Below the pieces are notes generated by a model. The model was not told the DNA's origin and made no database searches. It saw only the letters and a program-made list of their open reading frames with translations. From Mycolicibacterium parafortuitum (lineage in GTDB: Bacteria; Actinomycetota; Actinomycetes; Mycobacteriales; Mycobacteriaceae), in NCBI RefSeq assembly GCF_002086815.1, contig NZ_MVID01000013.1, forward strand, positions 1 to 64,000: a DNA stretch of 64,000 nt, read 5' to 3'. A program made the position numbers and the translations under genes. The number at the start of each line of letters is the position of its first letter. The stretch's first letter is position 1. Below, piece after piece: positions 36,436 through 44,500 of the stretch.

Positions 36436-37383
36436 ATGAGTGATCACGTGCTGGAACCGGCGGCCCAGGAGTTCGCCGATGCGACGGCCACACCACCGTT
36501 CCTTTATGAGTTGGGCCCAGAGGGTGCTCGCAAGGTGCTCGACGATGTGCAGGCTGCTCCGATCGACAAGCTCGACGTCGACGAGCGGTGGGTCACGGTG
36601 CCCTGCGAAGACGGCGATGTGGCCGTGCGGATCGTGACGCCGCCCGCCGCGCATCGTCCGCTGCCGGTGGTTCTCTACATCCATGGCGGGGGCTGGGTGC
36701 TGGGCAATGCGGCGACTCATGACCGCCTGGTGCGCGAGTTGGCGGTCGGTGCCCACGCGGCAGTGGCGTTCGTGGAGTACGACCGCTCACCGGAGGCGCG
36801 GTACCCGGTGGCGATCGAGCAGGCCTATGCCACCGCCCAGTGGATCACCGAGCGCGGCGTCAGCGAGGGTTTGGACGCCGCGCGGATGGCTGTGGCAGGT
36901 GATTCAGTGGGCGGTGACATGGCCGCTGCGGTGGCGATCATGGCCAAACAGCGTGGCGACGTCACCTTCATCCATCAGTCGCTGTACTACCCGGTGACCG
37001 ACGCCGGCCAGGACACCAGCAGTTACCGAGAGTTCGCCGAGGGCCCGTTTCTCACAGCGAAGTCGATGGCGTGGTTCTGGGACTGCTATCTGCCCGACGC
37101 GGCGACGCGCTCGGAGATCACCGCCTCGCCGCTCCGCGCCACTGTCGACGACCTGCGGGATTTGCCGCCGGCGCTGGTGATCGTCGACGAGAACGACGTC
37201 CTGCGCGACGAGGGCGAGGCCTATGCCCGGAAACTGACCGCGGCCGGTGTGCGCACGACGAGCGTCCGGTTCAACGGCATCATCCACGACTTCATGATGC
37301 TCAACCCGCTGCGCGGCACCGCGGCAACCACCGCGGCGGTCGAACTGGCGGTCCACACATTGCGGAAAGCCTTCGAGATATGA
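36436..37383 (+). CDS. Alpha/beta hydrolase, hormone-sensitive-lipase-like (acetyl-hydrolase type)
   Basis: The 315-residue esterase has the oxyanion-hole motif HGGGW near residue 83, nucleophile elbow GDSVGG near residue 156, a catalytic Asp in the VDENDVLRDEG region near 256, and His in GIIHDF near 285. This is the bacterial HSL (family IV) arrangement. No signal peptide is visible. ATG 36436 follows GGGAGG by eight bases. It is divergent from the redox operon and followed 43 bases later by the NAD-dependent reductase. It may cleave an ester whose product the neighbouring redox enzymes handle (inference). Confidence 0.9.
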   Translation: MSDHVLEPAAQEFADATATPPFLYELGPEGARKVLDDVQAAPIDKLDVDERWVTVPCEDGDVAVRIVTPPAAHRPLPVVLYIHGGGWVLGNAATHDRLVRELAVGAHAAVAFVEYDRSPEARYPVAIEQAYATAQWITERGVSEGLDAARMAVAGDSVGGDMAAAVAIMAKQRGDVTFIHQSLYYPVTDAGQDTSSYREFAEGPFLTAKSMAWFWDCYLPDAATRSEITASPLRATVDDLRDLPPALVIVDENDVLRDEGEAYARKLTAAGVRTTSVRFNGIIHDFMMLNPLRGTAATTAAVELAVHTLRKAFEI

Positions 37384-37426
37384 ACACCACCGATGAGATT
37401 GCCCCGATCAGATCTCGTCAACGCGG

Positions 37427-38452
37427 ATGAGTGACAAGTCCTTGGTGCTGGTAACCGGTGCCGCCGGCTATGTCGGCAGCCACGTCGTCAGTCAACTGCT
37501 CCGCCGACGATACCCGGTGCGCGCCGCCGTGCGTAGCCGAGCCCGAGCCCGGGAACTCTCCGAAACCGTTGCCGGGCAGGGGCTGGACCCGGGACTGATC
37601 GAGATGGTGCCGGCCGACCTCACTGCTGACGACGGGTGGCCGGAGGCGGTCGCCGGAGTCGCAGACGTGCTGCATATCGCCTCACCGTTCCCGGCCGAAG
37701 CTCCTGAGAACGACGATGAGATCGTCATCCCCGCGCGCGAAGGCGCCTTACGGGTCCTGCGTCATGCCCGCGATGGGGGCTGCCGCCGGGTCGTCATGAC
37801 GTCCTCGTTCGCCGCCGTGGGGTACTCCGACAAAGCGGGCGAGCACTGGACCGAGGACGACTGGACCGACCCGGACGACGACAACACCGCCTATATCCGG
37901 TCCAAGGCCATTGCCGAGCGCGCAGCATGGGACTTCATCGAAACGCAGGGCGGCGGGCTCGAACTGACGACGTTGGTGCCCGTGGGTATTTTCGGTCCCA
38001 CTCTCGGCCCGCATCTGTCCACGTCGGTGAAGTTCATCCAGTCGATGCTCACCGGTGCTCTCGATCGAGTTGCTCCGCAGTACTTCGGCGTCGTCGACGT
38101 GCGCGACGTCGCGACCGCCCACTTGCAGTCGCTGACGACGGCCGGCGCAGCCGGTGAACGCATCCTGCTGGCGGCCGACGGACCTGCAGAGAGCTTTCTG
38201 GGGATCGCGCGCATCCTGCGCGAGGGTCTGGGGGTCGCGGCGGCGAAGGTTCCCACCAGCGAGTACAGCGAAGCCGAAGTCCGCGAACTCGCTCAGACAG
38301 TGCCGGCGTTGCGCGAGGCGGTGTCTCGGCTCGGTCGGCGCCCGCAGATCAGCAACGCAAAGGCCAAGGCGGTGCTGGGCTGGGTACCGCGTCCGGTTAG
38401 CGAGACCATTCTTGATACCGCGCAGTCGCTGATCGCCAACGACCTGCTGTGA
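37427..38452 (+). CDS. Extended SDR, dihydroflavonol-reductase/aldehyde-reductase-like
   Basis: The 341-residue enzyme begins LVLVTGAAGYVGSHVVSQLL, the extended-SDR nucleotide motif. RSRARA follows beta-2, suggesting NADPH. HIASPF is typical of dihydroflavonol-4-reductase relatives, and TSSFAAVGY supplies Ser. The expected YxxxK appears as YIRSK (DNTAYIRSKAIAE). It most likely reduces an aldehyde or ketone. It follows the hydrolase gene on the same strand and is probably co-transcribed from the operator-controlled promoter. Confidence 0.9.
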   Translation: MSDKSLVLVTGAAGYVGSHVVSQLLRRRYPVRAAVRSRARARELSETVAGQGLDPGLIEMVPADLTADDGWPEAVAGVADVLHIASPFPAEAPENDDEIVIPAREGALRVLRHARDGGCRRVVMTSSFAAVGYSDKAGEHWTEDDWTDPDDDNTAYIRSKAIAERAAWDFIETQGGGLELTTLVPVGIFGPTLGPHLSTSVKFIQSMLTGALDRVAPQYFGVVDVRDVATAHLQSLTTAGAAGERILLAADGPAESFLGIARILREGLGVAAAKVPTSEYSEAEVRELAQTVPALREAVSRLGRRPQISNAKAKAVLGWVPRPVSETILDTAQSLIANDLL

Positions 38453-38509
38453 TCACAGGATGAGACGAACTTACGCAAGCCTTGCGTCGACGGCTTGATC
38501 GAGGACCGG

Positions 38510-39871
38510 TCAGAAACCCGCGCCGGGGTTCAGGATGCCGTCGGGGTCCAGCGCGGCCTTGATCCTGCGGTTGAGCTCCATCGCCTCGGGCCCGAGCTGG
38601 CCCGCCAGCCACGGCCGCTTGAGCCGGCCGACCCCGTGCTCGCCGGTGATGGTGCCGCCCAGCGACAACGCCAGGTCCATGATCTCGCCGAACGCCTGCT
38701 GGGCGCGCTGTTCCATCGCGGCGTCGGACGGGTCGAACACGATCAGCGGATGGGTGTTGCCGTCGCCGGCGTGCGCGATCACCGAGATCAGCAACTCCCG
38801 CTCAGCAGCGATCTTTTCGACCCCGCTGACCAGGTCGGCCAGCGCGGGCAGTGGAACGCCGACGTCTTCGAGCAGCAGCGACCCCTTGGCTTCGACGGCG
38901 GGGATCGCGAACCGGCGGGCCGCGACGAACGCCTCGCCCTCGTCCGGGTCGGAGGTCGAGAACACCTCGGTCGCGCCGTGCCGGGTGAAGACCTCGGCCA
39001 TGAACTCGGCGTCCTGCCCGCCTGACGGGCCGCGGTCGTCGCTGGCGGCGACCATCATCGCGGCGGCGGTGCGGTCGAGACCCATCCTGAGTTTGTCCTC
39101 GACCGCGTTGATCGCCGTCGAGTCCATGAACTCCAGCATCGACGGCCGGATCTTGCCGGTGATCGTCACGACCGCGTTCGCCGCGTCGGCCACCGAGTCG
39201 AACGTCGCGACCACCGTGCACGGGGTGTTCTGGGCGGGCAGCAGCTTAAGGGTGACCTCGGTGACGATGCCCAGCGTCCCCTCGCTGCCGACGAAAAGTT
39301 TGGTCAGCGACAGCCCCGCCACATCTTTGAGACGAGGTCCGCCGAGGCGGACGGCGGTCCCGTCGGCCAGCACGACCTGCAGGCCCAGCACGTAGTCGGT
39401 GGTCACCCCGTACTTCACGCAGCACAGTCCGCCGGCGTTGGTCGCGACGTTGCCGCCGATGCTGCAGATCTCGAACGACGACGGATCCGGGGGATACCAG
39501 AGCCCGTGCTCGGCCACCGCCTTCTTGACCTCGGCGTTGAGCAGACCCGGTTGTGCGACGGCGGTGCGGGTCACCGGGTCGACCGCGATGTCGCGCATCC
39601 GCTCGGTGCTGACGACGATGCTGCCGTCGAGAGCCGTTGCGCCGCCGGACAAACCGGTACCCATACCGCGCGGGACGACGGCGACGCGGTTCGCGCCGGC
39701 CCAGCGCAGGATGGCCTGGACCTCCTCGGTGCGGCGCGGCCGCACCACCGCGGCAGGGGTACCCGCGCCCGGATCGGCCGCCCGGTCCTGTCGGTAGGAC
39801 TGGAGGATGTCGGGGTCCGTGACGACCGTGCCGTCGGGAAGCTCGGCGATCAGGGTGGCCAGCTGGTGCAC
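38510..39871 (-). CDS. FAD-linked oxidase, GlcD type (Rv1257c-like)
   Basis: The 453-residue flavoenzyme carries a PCMH FAD domain (VVPRGMGTGLSGGATALDGSIV, then ICSIGGNVATNAGGLCCVKYG) and a C-terminal FAD-oxidase domain with HAGDGNTHPLIVF and TGEHGVGRLKRPWL. It resembles glycolate oxidase subunit GlcD and D-lactate dehydrogenases. Gene order (CYP130, then this gene, then Tap) identifies it as the Rv1257c counterpart, now separated from cyp130 by the island. GTG at 39871 has TAGACT seven bases upstream on the minus strand, suggesting leaderless transcription. The start is only 62 bases from the divergent small gene. Confidence 0.9.
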   Translation of the reverse strand: MHQLATLIAELPDGTVVTDPDILQSYRQDRAADPGAGTPAAVVRPRRTEEVQAILRWAGANRVAVVPRGMGTGLSGGATALDGSIVVSTERMRDIAVDPVTRTAVAQPGLLNAEVKKAVAEHGLWYPPDPSSFEICSIGGNVATNAGGLCCVKYGVTTDYVLGLQVVLADGTAVRLGGPRLKDVAGLSLTKLFVGSEGTLGIVTEVTLKLLPAQNTPCTVVATFDSVADAANAVVTITGKIRPSMLEFMDSTAINAVEDKLRMGLDRTAAAMMVAASDDRGPSGGQDAEFMAEVFTRHGATEVFSTSDPDEGEAFVAARRFAIPAVEAKGSLLLEDVGVPLPALADLVSGVEKIAAERELLISVIAHAGDGNTHPLIVFDPSDAAMEQRAQQAFGEIMDLALSLGGTITGEHGVGRLKRPWLAGQLGPEAMELNRRIKAALDPDGILNPGAGF

Positions 39872-39933
39872 AGCCGCCAGTCTAGGTCTGGGCGATGTGA
39901 GATTACGGCCGTGTTACGGCTATCGTTCCGGGC

Positions 39934-40278
39934 ATGCGGGACAGTGTGGTCTTCGCTCAGGTGAGGGCGTTGCAGGGGCGGAAGAGGTCGGCGCGACTGT
40001 CGGCGACGGCGTTGGAGATCCACGTGCGCGCCGTCGCGGATCGCACAGGCGCGGCCTACCCGGCGTTCGTGCCTGACGAGCGGCTCGATGCGATCGCCCC
40101 CGGGCCGGTGACGACGATGGCGGCGCTTGAGCTGTGTATGGCGGGGATGTGGTACCGGGCTTCGGACGGCTACGTGATCGCCGACCTGGATCTGATCGAA
40201 CACTTCGCTCGGCCCGTCGGGCGGCGCTGGTTGCATGCGGTCGGCCGATTCTTCAAGGAGTACCTGATCCCGGTCTGA
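39934..40278 (+). CDS. Small conserved-looking protein of unknown function
   Basis: The 114-residue basic protein has no signal peptide. It is predicted mainly helical, with a central MAALELCMAGMWYRASDGYVIADLDLIEHF and a basic end (RRWLHAVGRFFKEYL). I do not recognise the family. Support for expression: ATG 39934 has TATCGT exactly seven bases upstream, the leaderless pattern seen elsewhere in this window. It is divergent from the FAD oxidase and ends six bases before the converging DUF3237 gene. Confidence 0.6.
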   Translation: MRDSVVFAQVRALQGRKRSARLSATALEIHVRAVADRTGAAYPAFVPDERLDAIAPGPVTTMAALELCMAGMWYRASDGYVIADLDLIEHFARPVGRRWLHAVGRFFKEYLIPV

Positions 40279-40284
40279 GCGCCG

Positions 40285-40764
40285 TCAATGCACCGCGAAC
40301 ACGCGATAGTGCACCTGCGTGAGTGAGGCCTGGTTGAGCGCGACCGTGTGCACGCTGTTGAGCCAGCGGTAGCGCGCGTCGTCGGTGTCGAACAGCGGCG
40401 TCGAGTGCGCCGACATCTGGTCGTGCCGGATCAGCTCGCCGGCGGCGAATCGCGTTGCCGCGGCGTCGTCCATCCAGACCCGGCCGGTGCTGGTGAGATG
40501 GATGTGGGCGCCGTCATCGGTGCGCACCGTGGCCCGGACGTCCAGCCGCGCCACCCCGTCGGTGCCGAACAGGATCCAGTCGCCGCCGCCGGGCAGGACA
40601 TCGCCGGCGATGCGCGGTCCCTCGCAGCGTCCGCGCCGGATCGGGTAGGTCAGGCGCCGTCCGACCGGGGTGTCGAAGATCTGGACGGGGTCGAATTCGA
40701 TGCGGATGTCCAGCAGGTGCTCGAGCCTGGGCGTGGCGTCGATGTCGACGAGAGGTGTTGTCAC
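40285..40764 (-). CDS. DUF3237-family protein
   Basis: The 159-residue soluble protein matches the DUF3237 beta-barrel pattern. It begins with a PRLEHLLDIRIEFDPVQ strand, GRRLTYPIRRGRCEGPRIAGDVLPGG with GGGDW, and RLDVRATVRTDDGAHI. Function is unknown. GTG at 40764 follows AAGGAGGG, a strong ribosome site. It is divergent from the HxlR regulator, with tandem operator-like repeats between them, so it is the likely target of that regulator. Confidence 0.82.
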   Translation of the reverse strand: MTTPLVDIDATPRLEHLLDIRIEFDPVQIFDTPVGRRLTYPIRRGRCEGPRIAGDVLPGGGDWILFGTDGVARLDVRATVRTDDGAHIHLTSTGRVWMDDAAATRFAAGELIRHDQMSAHSTPLFDTDDARYRWLNSVHTVALNQASLTQVHYRVFAVH

Positions 40765-40804
40765 CGGCCCTCCTTCATCGTTCGAGCCGACGCTACGACC
40801 ACTG

Positions 40805-40841
40805 CTTGGAAAAAACAAGTAGAAACTTGGAAAAACCAACT
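40805..40841. promoter_or_regulatory. Tandem 16-bp operator-like repeats before the HxlR gene
   Basis: CTTGGAAAAAACAAGT (40805-40820) and CTTGGAAAAACCAACT (40826-40841) are direct repeats offset by 21 bases, two helical turns, each with internal TTGG/CCAA or CTTG/CAAG symmetry. They lie between DUF3237 and hxlR-like starts, just upstream of the latter's TATGCT -10. HxlR binding is the natural inference. Confidence 0.65.
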
Positions 40842-40860
40842 GAGGCGGTATGCTGGCGCC

Positions 40861-41493
40861 GTGCCCTCCCGGACGTACGGTCAGTACTGCGCGCTGGCCA
40901 AAAGCCTCGACGTGGTCGGCGATCGCTGGACGCTGCTGGTGGTCCGGGAACTGCTCGACGGGCCGGCCCGCTACGGCGATCTGCTCACGGCGCTGGCGCC
41001 GATCTCGACCGACATACTCGCGAACCGGTTGCGGCAGATGGAGACTCACGGCCTGGTGGCCAAGCGCCACCTGCCCAAACCCGCGTCGGGCGCGGTGTAC
41101 GACCTGACCGCCGACGGCCGAGCGCTCGAGGGCATCGTCAACGCGCACGCCCGCTGGGGGCGGCGCCTACTCGGCACCCGCGAGCCCGGTGACGTGGTCC
41201 GGCCGCAGTGGCTGGCCCGGGCCGTGCGCGCGTTCGTGCGTGACGACCGCGCCGGTCCGCCGGTGACGCTGCGTCTCGTCGTCCCCGAGGGGCAGGTGAC
41301 CCTCACGGTCGGGCCGGACGGGATCGAATCCGTCGGCGACGATGCGCACGCCGATGTCACATTGCGCGCAGACGCCGAAACCCTGCTCGCCGCAATGGAT
41401 CCGGACCGGTCCGGGGGACTGGCGGCCACCGGCGCGCTCGAGGTCGACGGTGCGCCCGACGCGGTGCGCCGGGTCGGGGAGTTGTTCGGCTAG
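40861..41493 (+). CDS. HxlR-family regulator with C-terminal SCP2-like domain
   Basis: The 210-residue protein has an N-terminal HxlR winged helix (CALAKSLDVVGDRWTLLVVRELLDG, then RYGDLLTALAPISTDILANRL and the wing VYDLTADGRAL) spanning about residues 8-100. A C-terminal SCP2/sterol-carrier-like region (VTLTVGPDGIESVGDDAHADVTLRAD, about 130-205) could bind a hydrophobic ligand. GTG at 40861 has TATGCT six bases upstream and no Shine-Dalgarno sequence, so it is probably leaderless. Its stop shares CTAG with the converging tap gene. Confidence 0.9.
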   Translation: MPSRTYGQYCALAKSLDVVGDRWTLLVVRELLDGPARYGDLLTALAPISTDILANRLRQMETHGLVAKRHLPKPASGAVYDLTADGRALEGIVNAHARWGRRLLGTREPGDVVRPQWLARAVRAFVRDDRAGPPVTLRLVVPEGQVTLTVGPDGIESVGDDAHADVTLRADAETLLAAMDPDRSGGLAATGALEVDGAPDAVRRVGELFG

Positions 41494-42734
41494 GTGCCGC
41501 GGGGTTCGGCGTCGAGTTCGCGCAGCGCGGGCAGGAAAACCGCCGCGACCCCGAGCGCCAGCATCGGCAACGACAGCGCGAGGAACGTGGTGTGCAGGCC
41601 GGCCGAATCGGCCAGTGGGCCGGCCACGATCAGCCCGAGCGGGCCCGCGGCGTAGGCCAGCGACCCCATCACCCCGACCACCCGGCCGCGCAGATGCTGC
41701 GGCGCCCTGGTCTGCATCACGTAGTTGTAAATCGGCGCGATCGGACCGTAGACGAACCCGACCACCGCGCACAGCACCAGGATGAGCGGCAGCGGTGGCA
41801 GGAACGCGATGACCGTCATCGCCACCCCGAGCGTCAGCACCGCGATCAGCATCACGGTGCGCCGCTTCATGTATCGCGACAACACGGCGTAGCCGAGCGC
41901 GCCGATCAGTCCACCGACGCTCAGCGCCACCAGCACCCAGCCCAGCTGGGCCGGCTCGTTGCGGTCGGTGAAGTACTTCGGGAACAGCACGCTCTCCATC
42001 GGCATGTACAGCCCGGTGGCCGCGAGGTCGACGAACGCGAGCGTGCGCAGCACCTTGCTGTTCCACACGAACCGCAGACCTTCGACGATCCCGGCCCACA
42101 CCCCGTCCGACATCGCCCCGGGATCCGGCTTCCCGGTGCCCTCCAGTCGCAGCGCGCTGATCGCCGCGACCGACAACCCGAACGCGGCCGCGGTCACCCA
42201 CATGGTGTCGATGCCGCCCAGCGTCGCGATCAACAGGCCGCCGATGCCGGGCCCGACGATGTAGGCCAGATTGAACACGGCCTCGTACACGGAGTTCGCG
42301 TGGTCGAGCGTCCAGTCCGCCTTCTTCGCGGCCTCCGGCAGCATCGTCTCGCGCGCCGTCATCCCGGCGGGGTCGAAGAACGCCCCCAGCGCGGCCAACC
42401 CGGCCAGCACCGCGACGTTGACGACCTGCGCGCCGAACGTCAACGCCAGCACCGGGACCGCGGCGACCGACAGCGCCGACAACGCATCGGAGATCATCGA
42501 CACCCGCCGCCGGCCCAGGAAGTCGACGGCCGCACCGGCGATCAGCGTCGCGGCCAGCAGTGGCAGCGTGCCGGCCATCGCGACCACCGACGCATCCAGC
42601 GCCGACCCGCTGCGCTGCAGCACCAGCCACGGGAATGCGACCAGCGAGATGCCGTTGCCCGCGCCCGCCATCAGCGCCGCGAACATGATGAGCAGCAGGG
42701 GCGTACGCGAGCGCGGTGCGGTGTCGGCGGTCAT
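41490..42734 (-). CDS. tap: Tap-like MFS multidrug efflux pump
   Basis: The 414-residue transporter has twelve helices. The N-terminus reads GISLVAFPWLVLQRSGSA, then LLAATLIAGAAVDFLGRRRVSM, GPAGMTARETMLPEAA-like (here DPAGMTARETMLPEAA), IVGPGIGGLLIATLGGI and a C-terminal LRGRVVGVMGSLAYAAGPLGL. These match remembered Tap (Rv1258c) closely, and gene order (FAD oxidase, Tap, UdgB) agrees. Tap proteins export tetracycline and aminoglycosides at low level. The HxlR gene converges on it with overlapping stops. No promoter motif is obvious before ATG 42734. Confidence 0.85.
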   Translation of the reverse strand: MTADTAPRSRTPLLLIMFAALMAGAGNGISLVAFPWLVLQRSGSALDASVVAMAGTLPLLAATLIAGAAVDFLGRRRVSMISDALSALSVAAVPVLALTFGAQVVNVAVLAGLAALGAFFDPAGMTARETMLPEAAKKADWTLDHANSVYEAVFNLAYIVGPGIGGLLIATLGGIDTMWVTAAAFGLSVAAISALRLEGTGKPDPGAMSDGVWAGIVEGLRFVWNSKVLRTLAFVDLAATGLYMPMESVLFPKYFTDRNEPAQLGWVLVALSVGGLIGALGYAVLSRYMKRRTVMLIAVLTLGVAMTVIAFLPPLPLILVLCAVVGFVYGPIAPIYNYVMQTRAPQHLRGRVVGVMGSLAYAAGPLGLIVAGPLADSAGLHTTFLALSLPMLALGVAAVFLPALRELDAEPRGT

Positions 42735-42825
42735 GGGTATCGCCGGACACTAGCAGCGCGAATGCCCGGTGACGACCGACTTTTGCGCCGCGGTGCGCTA
42801 TGTCACGGGCTGTGTCACCACTGGT

Positions 42826-43500
42826 TCACCACTGGGCGTCGACCTTGTCTGCGATCTGATGGGCGATCCGCACCGCCGAATCGCCCGGCGAAGCGCTGCA
42901 CGTGTTCACGTCGACGATCACGTTGTTGCGATGCACGAGCGCCCGCCCGCAGCCCCAGCCGGGGGCGGCGGCGTCACGCTGCATCGCGACGGTGCTCAAT
43001 GTGTCACCCTCGCTGACGATCTCGCCTACCGTCCACCAGGATCCGCTCTGTGTGTGGGTGTACTCGTGGCACTGTGGCCACTGCTGAACCGACGCGTCGA
43101 GGAATTCCGCGGCCTTCTCCAGATACGGGAACAGCACCACGGACTGCTTGACGTAGTGTTTCCACCCTTCACCGTCGTTGAGGCTCTCATCGCGGGATGC
43201 GGTATAGCCGCTGTTGGCATAGACCTGCAGTTCTGCGGCACCGTCGACGGCGAGGCATTCCGGCGGCGACATGATCGCGCTGTGGTCCGACAGCGCCGAC
43301 TGCGCCTCGATCACGCCCATCGCGGGGGTCCCCATCGCCGCGGCGATCTCCTCGGGGCTGAGCAACACGGCGCCGAACTCGCGCTCCACCAGCGGCCGCG
43401 GAATCATCGTGCGGGTCGGTGTGGCCGACTCGGCGCTACTGGTACTGGCACAACCGCTGACCATGATCGCGATCCCCGCAATGGCTGCCGCTCGTCGCAT
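42826..43500 (-). CDS. Lipoprotein with PknH-like extracellular sensor domain
   Basis: The 224-residue lipoprotein has signal peptide and lipobox VSGC (Cys17). The mature domain matches the PknH_C-like sensor fold, with LLSPEEIAAAMGTPAM at its start and pairs of cysteines (PPECLAV, PQCHEY, GWGCGRA, VNTCSAS) that probably form two disulfides. A similar domain ends the kinase PknH and the lipoprotein LppH. It is unlinked to any kinase here. ATG 43500 follows GGGGAGGGTG. The role is likely extracellular ligand binding; the ligand is unknown. Confidence 0.82.
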   Translation of the reverse strand: MRRAAAIAGIAIMVSGCASTSSAESATPTRTMIPRPLVEREFGAVLLSPEEIAAAMGTPAMGVIEAQSALSDHSAIMSPPECLAVDGAAELQVYANSGYTASRDESLNDGEGWKHYVKQSVVLFPYLEKAAEFLDASVQQWPQCHEYTHTQSGSWWTVGEIVSEGDTLSTVAMQRDAAAPGWGCGRALVHRNNVIVDVNTCSASPGDSAVRIAHQIADKVDAQW

Positions 43501-43613
43501 ATCACCCTCCCCATTCGAAGTGCTCAGCGCCTAATGGTGAGGCAACGACGGCGCCCCCTCCGTGAGGGAAACGGCGTTTCGTGATAACGATGAACGATGC
43601 TTCTTGGTAACGA

Positions 43614-44462
43614 ATGATGCGTCGTCTCAAGGACCGCTTGCCGCATCCGCGCACCGGTGACCTTTTCGAGAGCCCGGTGCGGCCCGGCAGTGGCTGGCCG
43701 GGTGATCCGGCGACCGCGCGCACTGCGGTCGCGGCCACCGCCGCCGACGTGGCGGCGCTGGCCGCCGCGGCGAAAACCGTCAAGCAGGTCGACGCCGGAG
43801 TGTCGGTGTGCCGCGCCTGCCCCCGGTTGGTGCGGTGGCGCGAGGAGGTCGCCACGGTGAAACGCAAATCCTATGCCGACCAACCGTATTGGGGCAGGCC
43901 CGCACCGGGTTTCGGCTCGGCGATGCCGCGGATCTTCGTGGTCGGGCTGGCCCCGGCGGCGCACGGCGCCAACCGCACCGGACGGGTCTTCACCGGCGAC
44001 CGGTCCGGCGATTTCCTGTTCGCGTCGCTGTACCGCAGCGGGCTGGCCAACCAACCCGTCGCGACCGACAGCGCGGATGGTCTGGAACTCATCGACGTCC
44101 GGGTCGCGGCGGCGGTGCGCTGCGCCCCGCCGGACAACGCGCCCTCACCGGCCGAGCGCAACACCTGCGCACCGTGGCTGGACGCGGAGTGGCGGCTGAC
44201 CGGCCCGTCGGTGCGGGTGATCGTCGCGTTGGGCGGGTTCGCCTGGCAGGTCGGGTTGGCGATGGTGCGCCGGGCCGGGGGGACGGTGCCGGTGCCCGCG
44301 CCGAAGTTCGGGCACGGGGCGACCGCGAGGCTGCAGACCCCCCGCGGTGAGGTCACGCTGCTGGGCTGCTTCCACCCCAGCCAGCAGAACACCTTCACCG
44401 GCCGGCTCACGCCGCAGATGATGGACGACGTCTTCGCCACGGCATCGGAGATCTCGGCGTGA
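43614..44462 (+). CDS. udgB: Type-5 uracil-DNA glycosylase UdgB
   Basis: The 282-residue family-5 glycosylase removes uracil, ethenocytosine and hypoxanthine from DNA. It has [10 protein letters not shown] for the iron-sulfur cluster, catalytic motif [14 protein letters not shown], further cysteines in AAVRCAPP and NTCAPW, and the late motif [15 protein letters not shown]. The polar Asp or Asn of other families is absent, as expected for UdgB. Length is close to Rv1259 (299). ATG 43614 is followed at once by a second ATG. Its stop overlaps an in-frame GTG of the next gene. Confidence 0.93.
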   Translation: MMRRLKDRLPHPRTGDLFESPVRPGSGWPGDPATARTAVAATAADVAALAAAAKTVKQVDAGVSVCRACPRLVRWREEVATVKRKSYADQPYWGRPAPGFGSAMPRIFVVGLAPAAHGANRTGRVFTGDRSGDFLFASLYRSGLANQPVATDSADGLELIDVRVAAAVRCAPPDNAPSPAERNTCAPWLDAEWRLTGPSVRVIVALGGFAWQVGLAMVRRAGGTVPVPAPKFGHGATARLQTPRGEVTLLGCFHPSQQNTFTGRLTPQMMDDVFATASEISA

Positions 44463-44500
44463 CCGGGAACGGAACGGCCCCAGGAGGCGTTGTGCGATCA

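Noticed and set aside
38476..38497. Terminator hairpin between convergent reductase and FAD oxidase genes
   Set aside because: Only six-base arms (CAAGCC and GGCTTG) with a competing overlapping palindrome; too weak to call.
16296..39871. Duplicated FAD oxidases as ends of a composite transposon
   Set aside because: The two GlcD-type enzymes are diverged throughout and no insertion sequence, terminal repeat or integrase is seen between or beside them.
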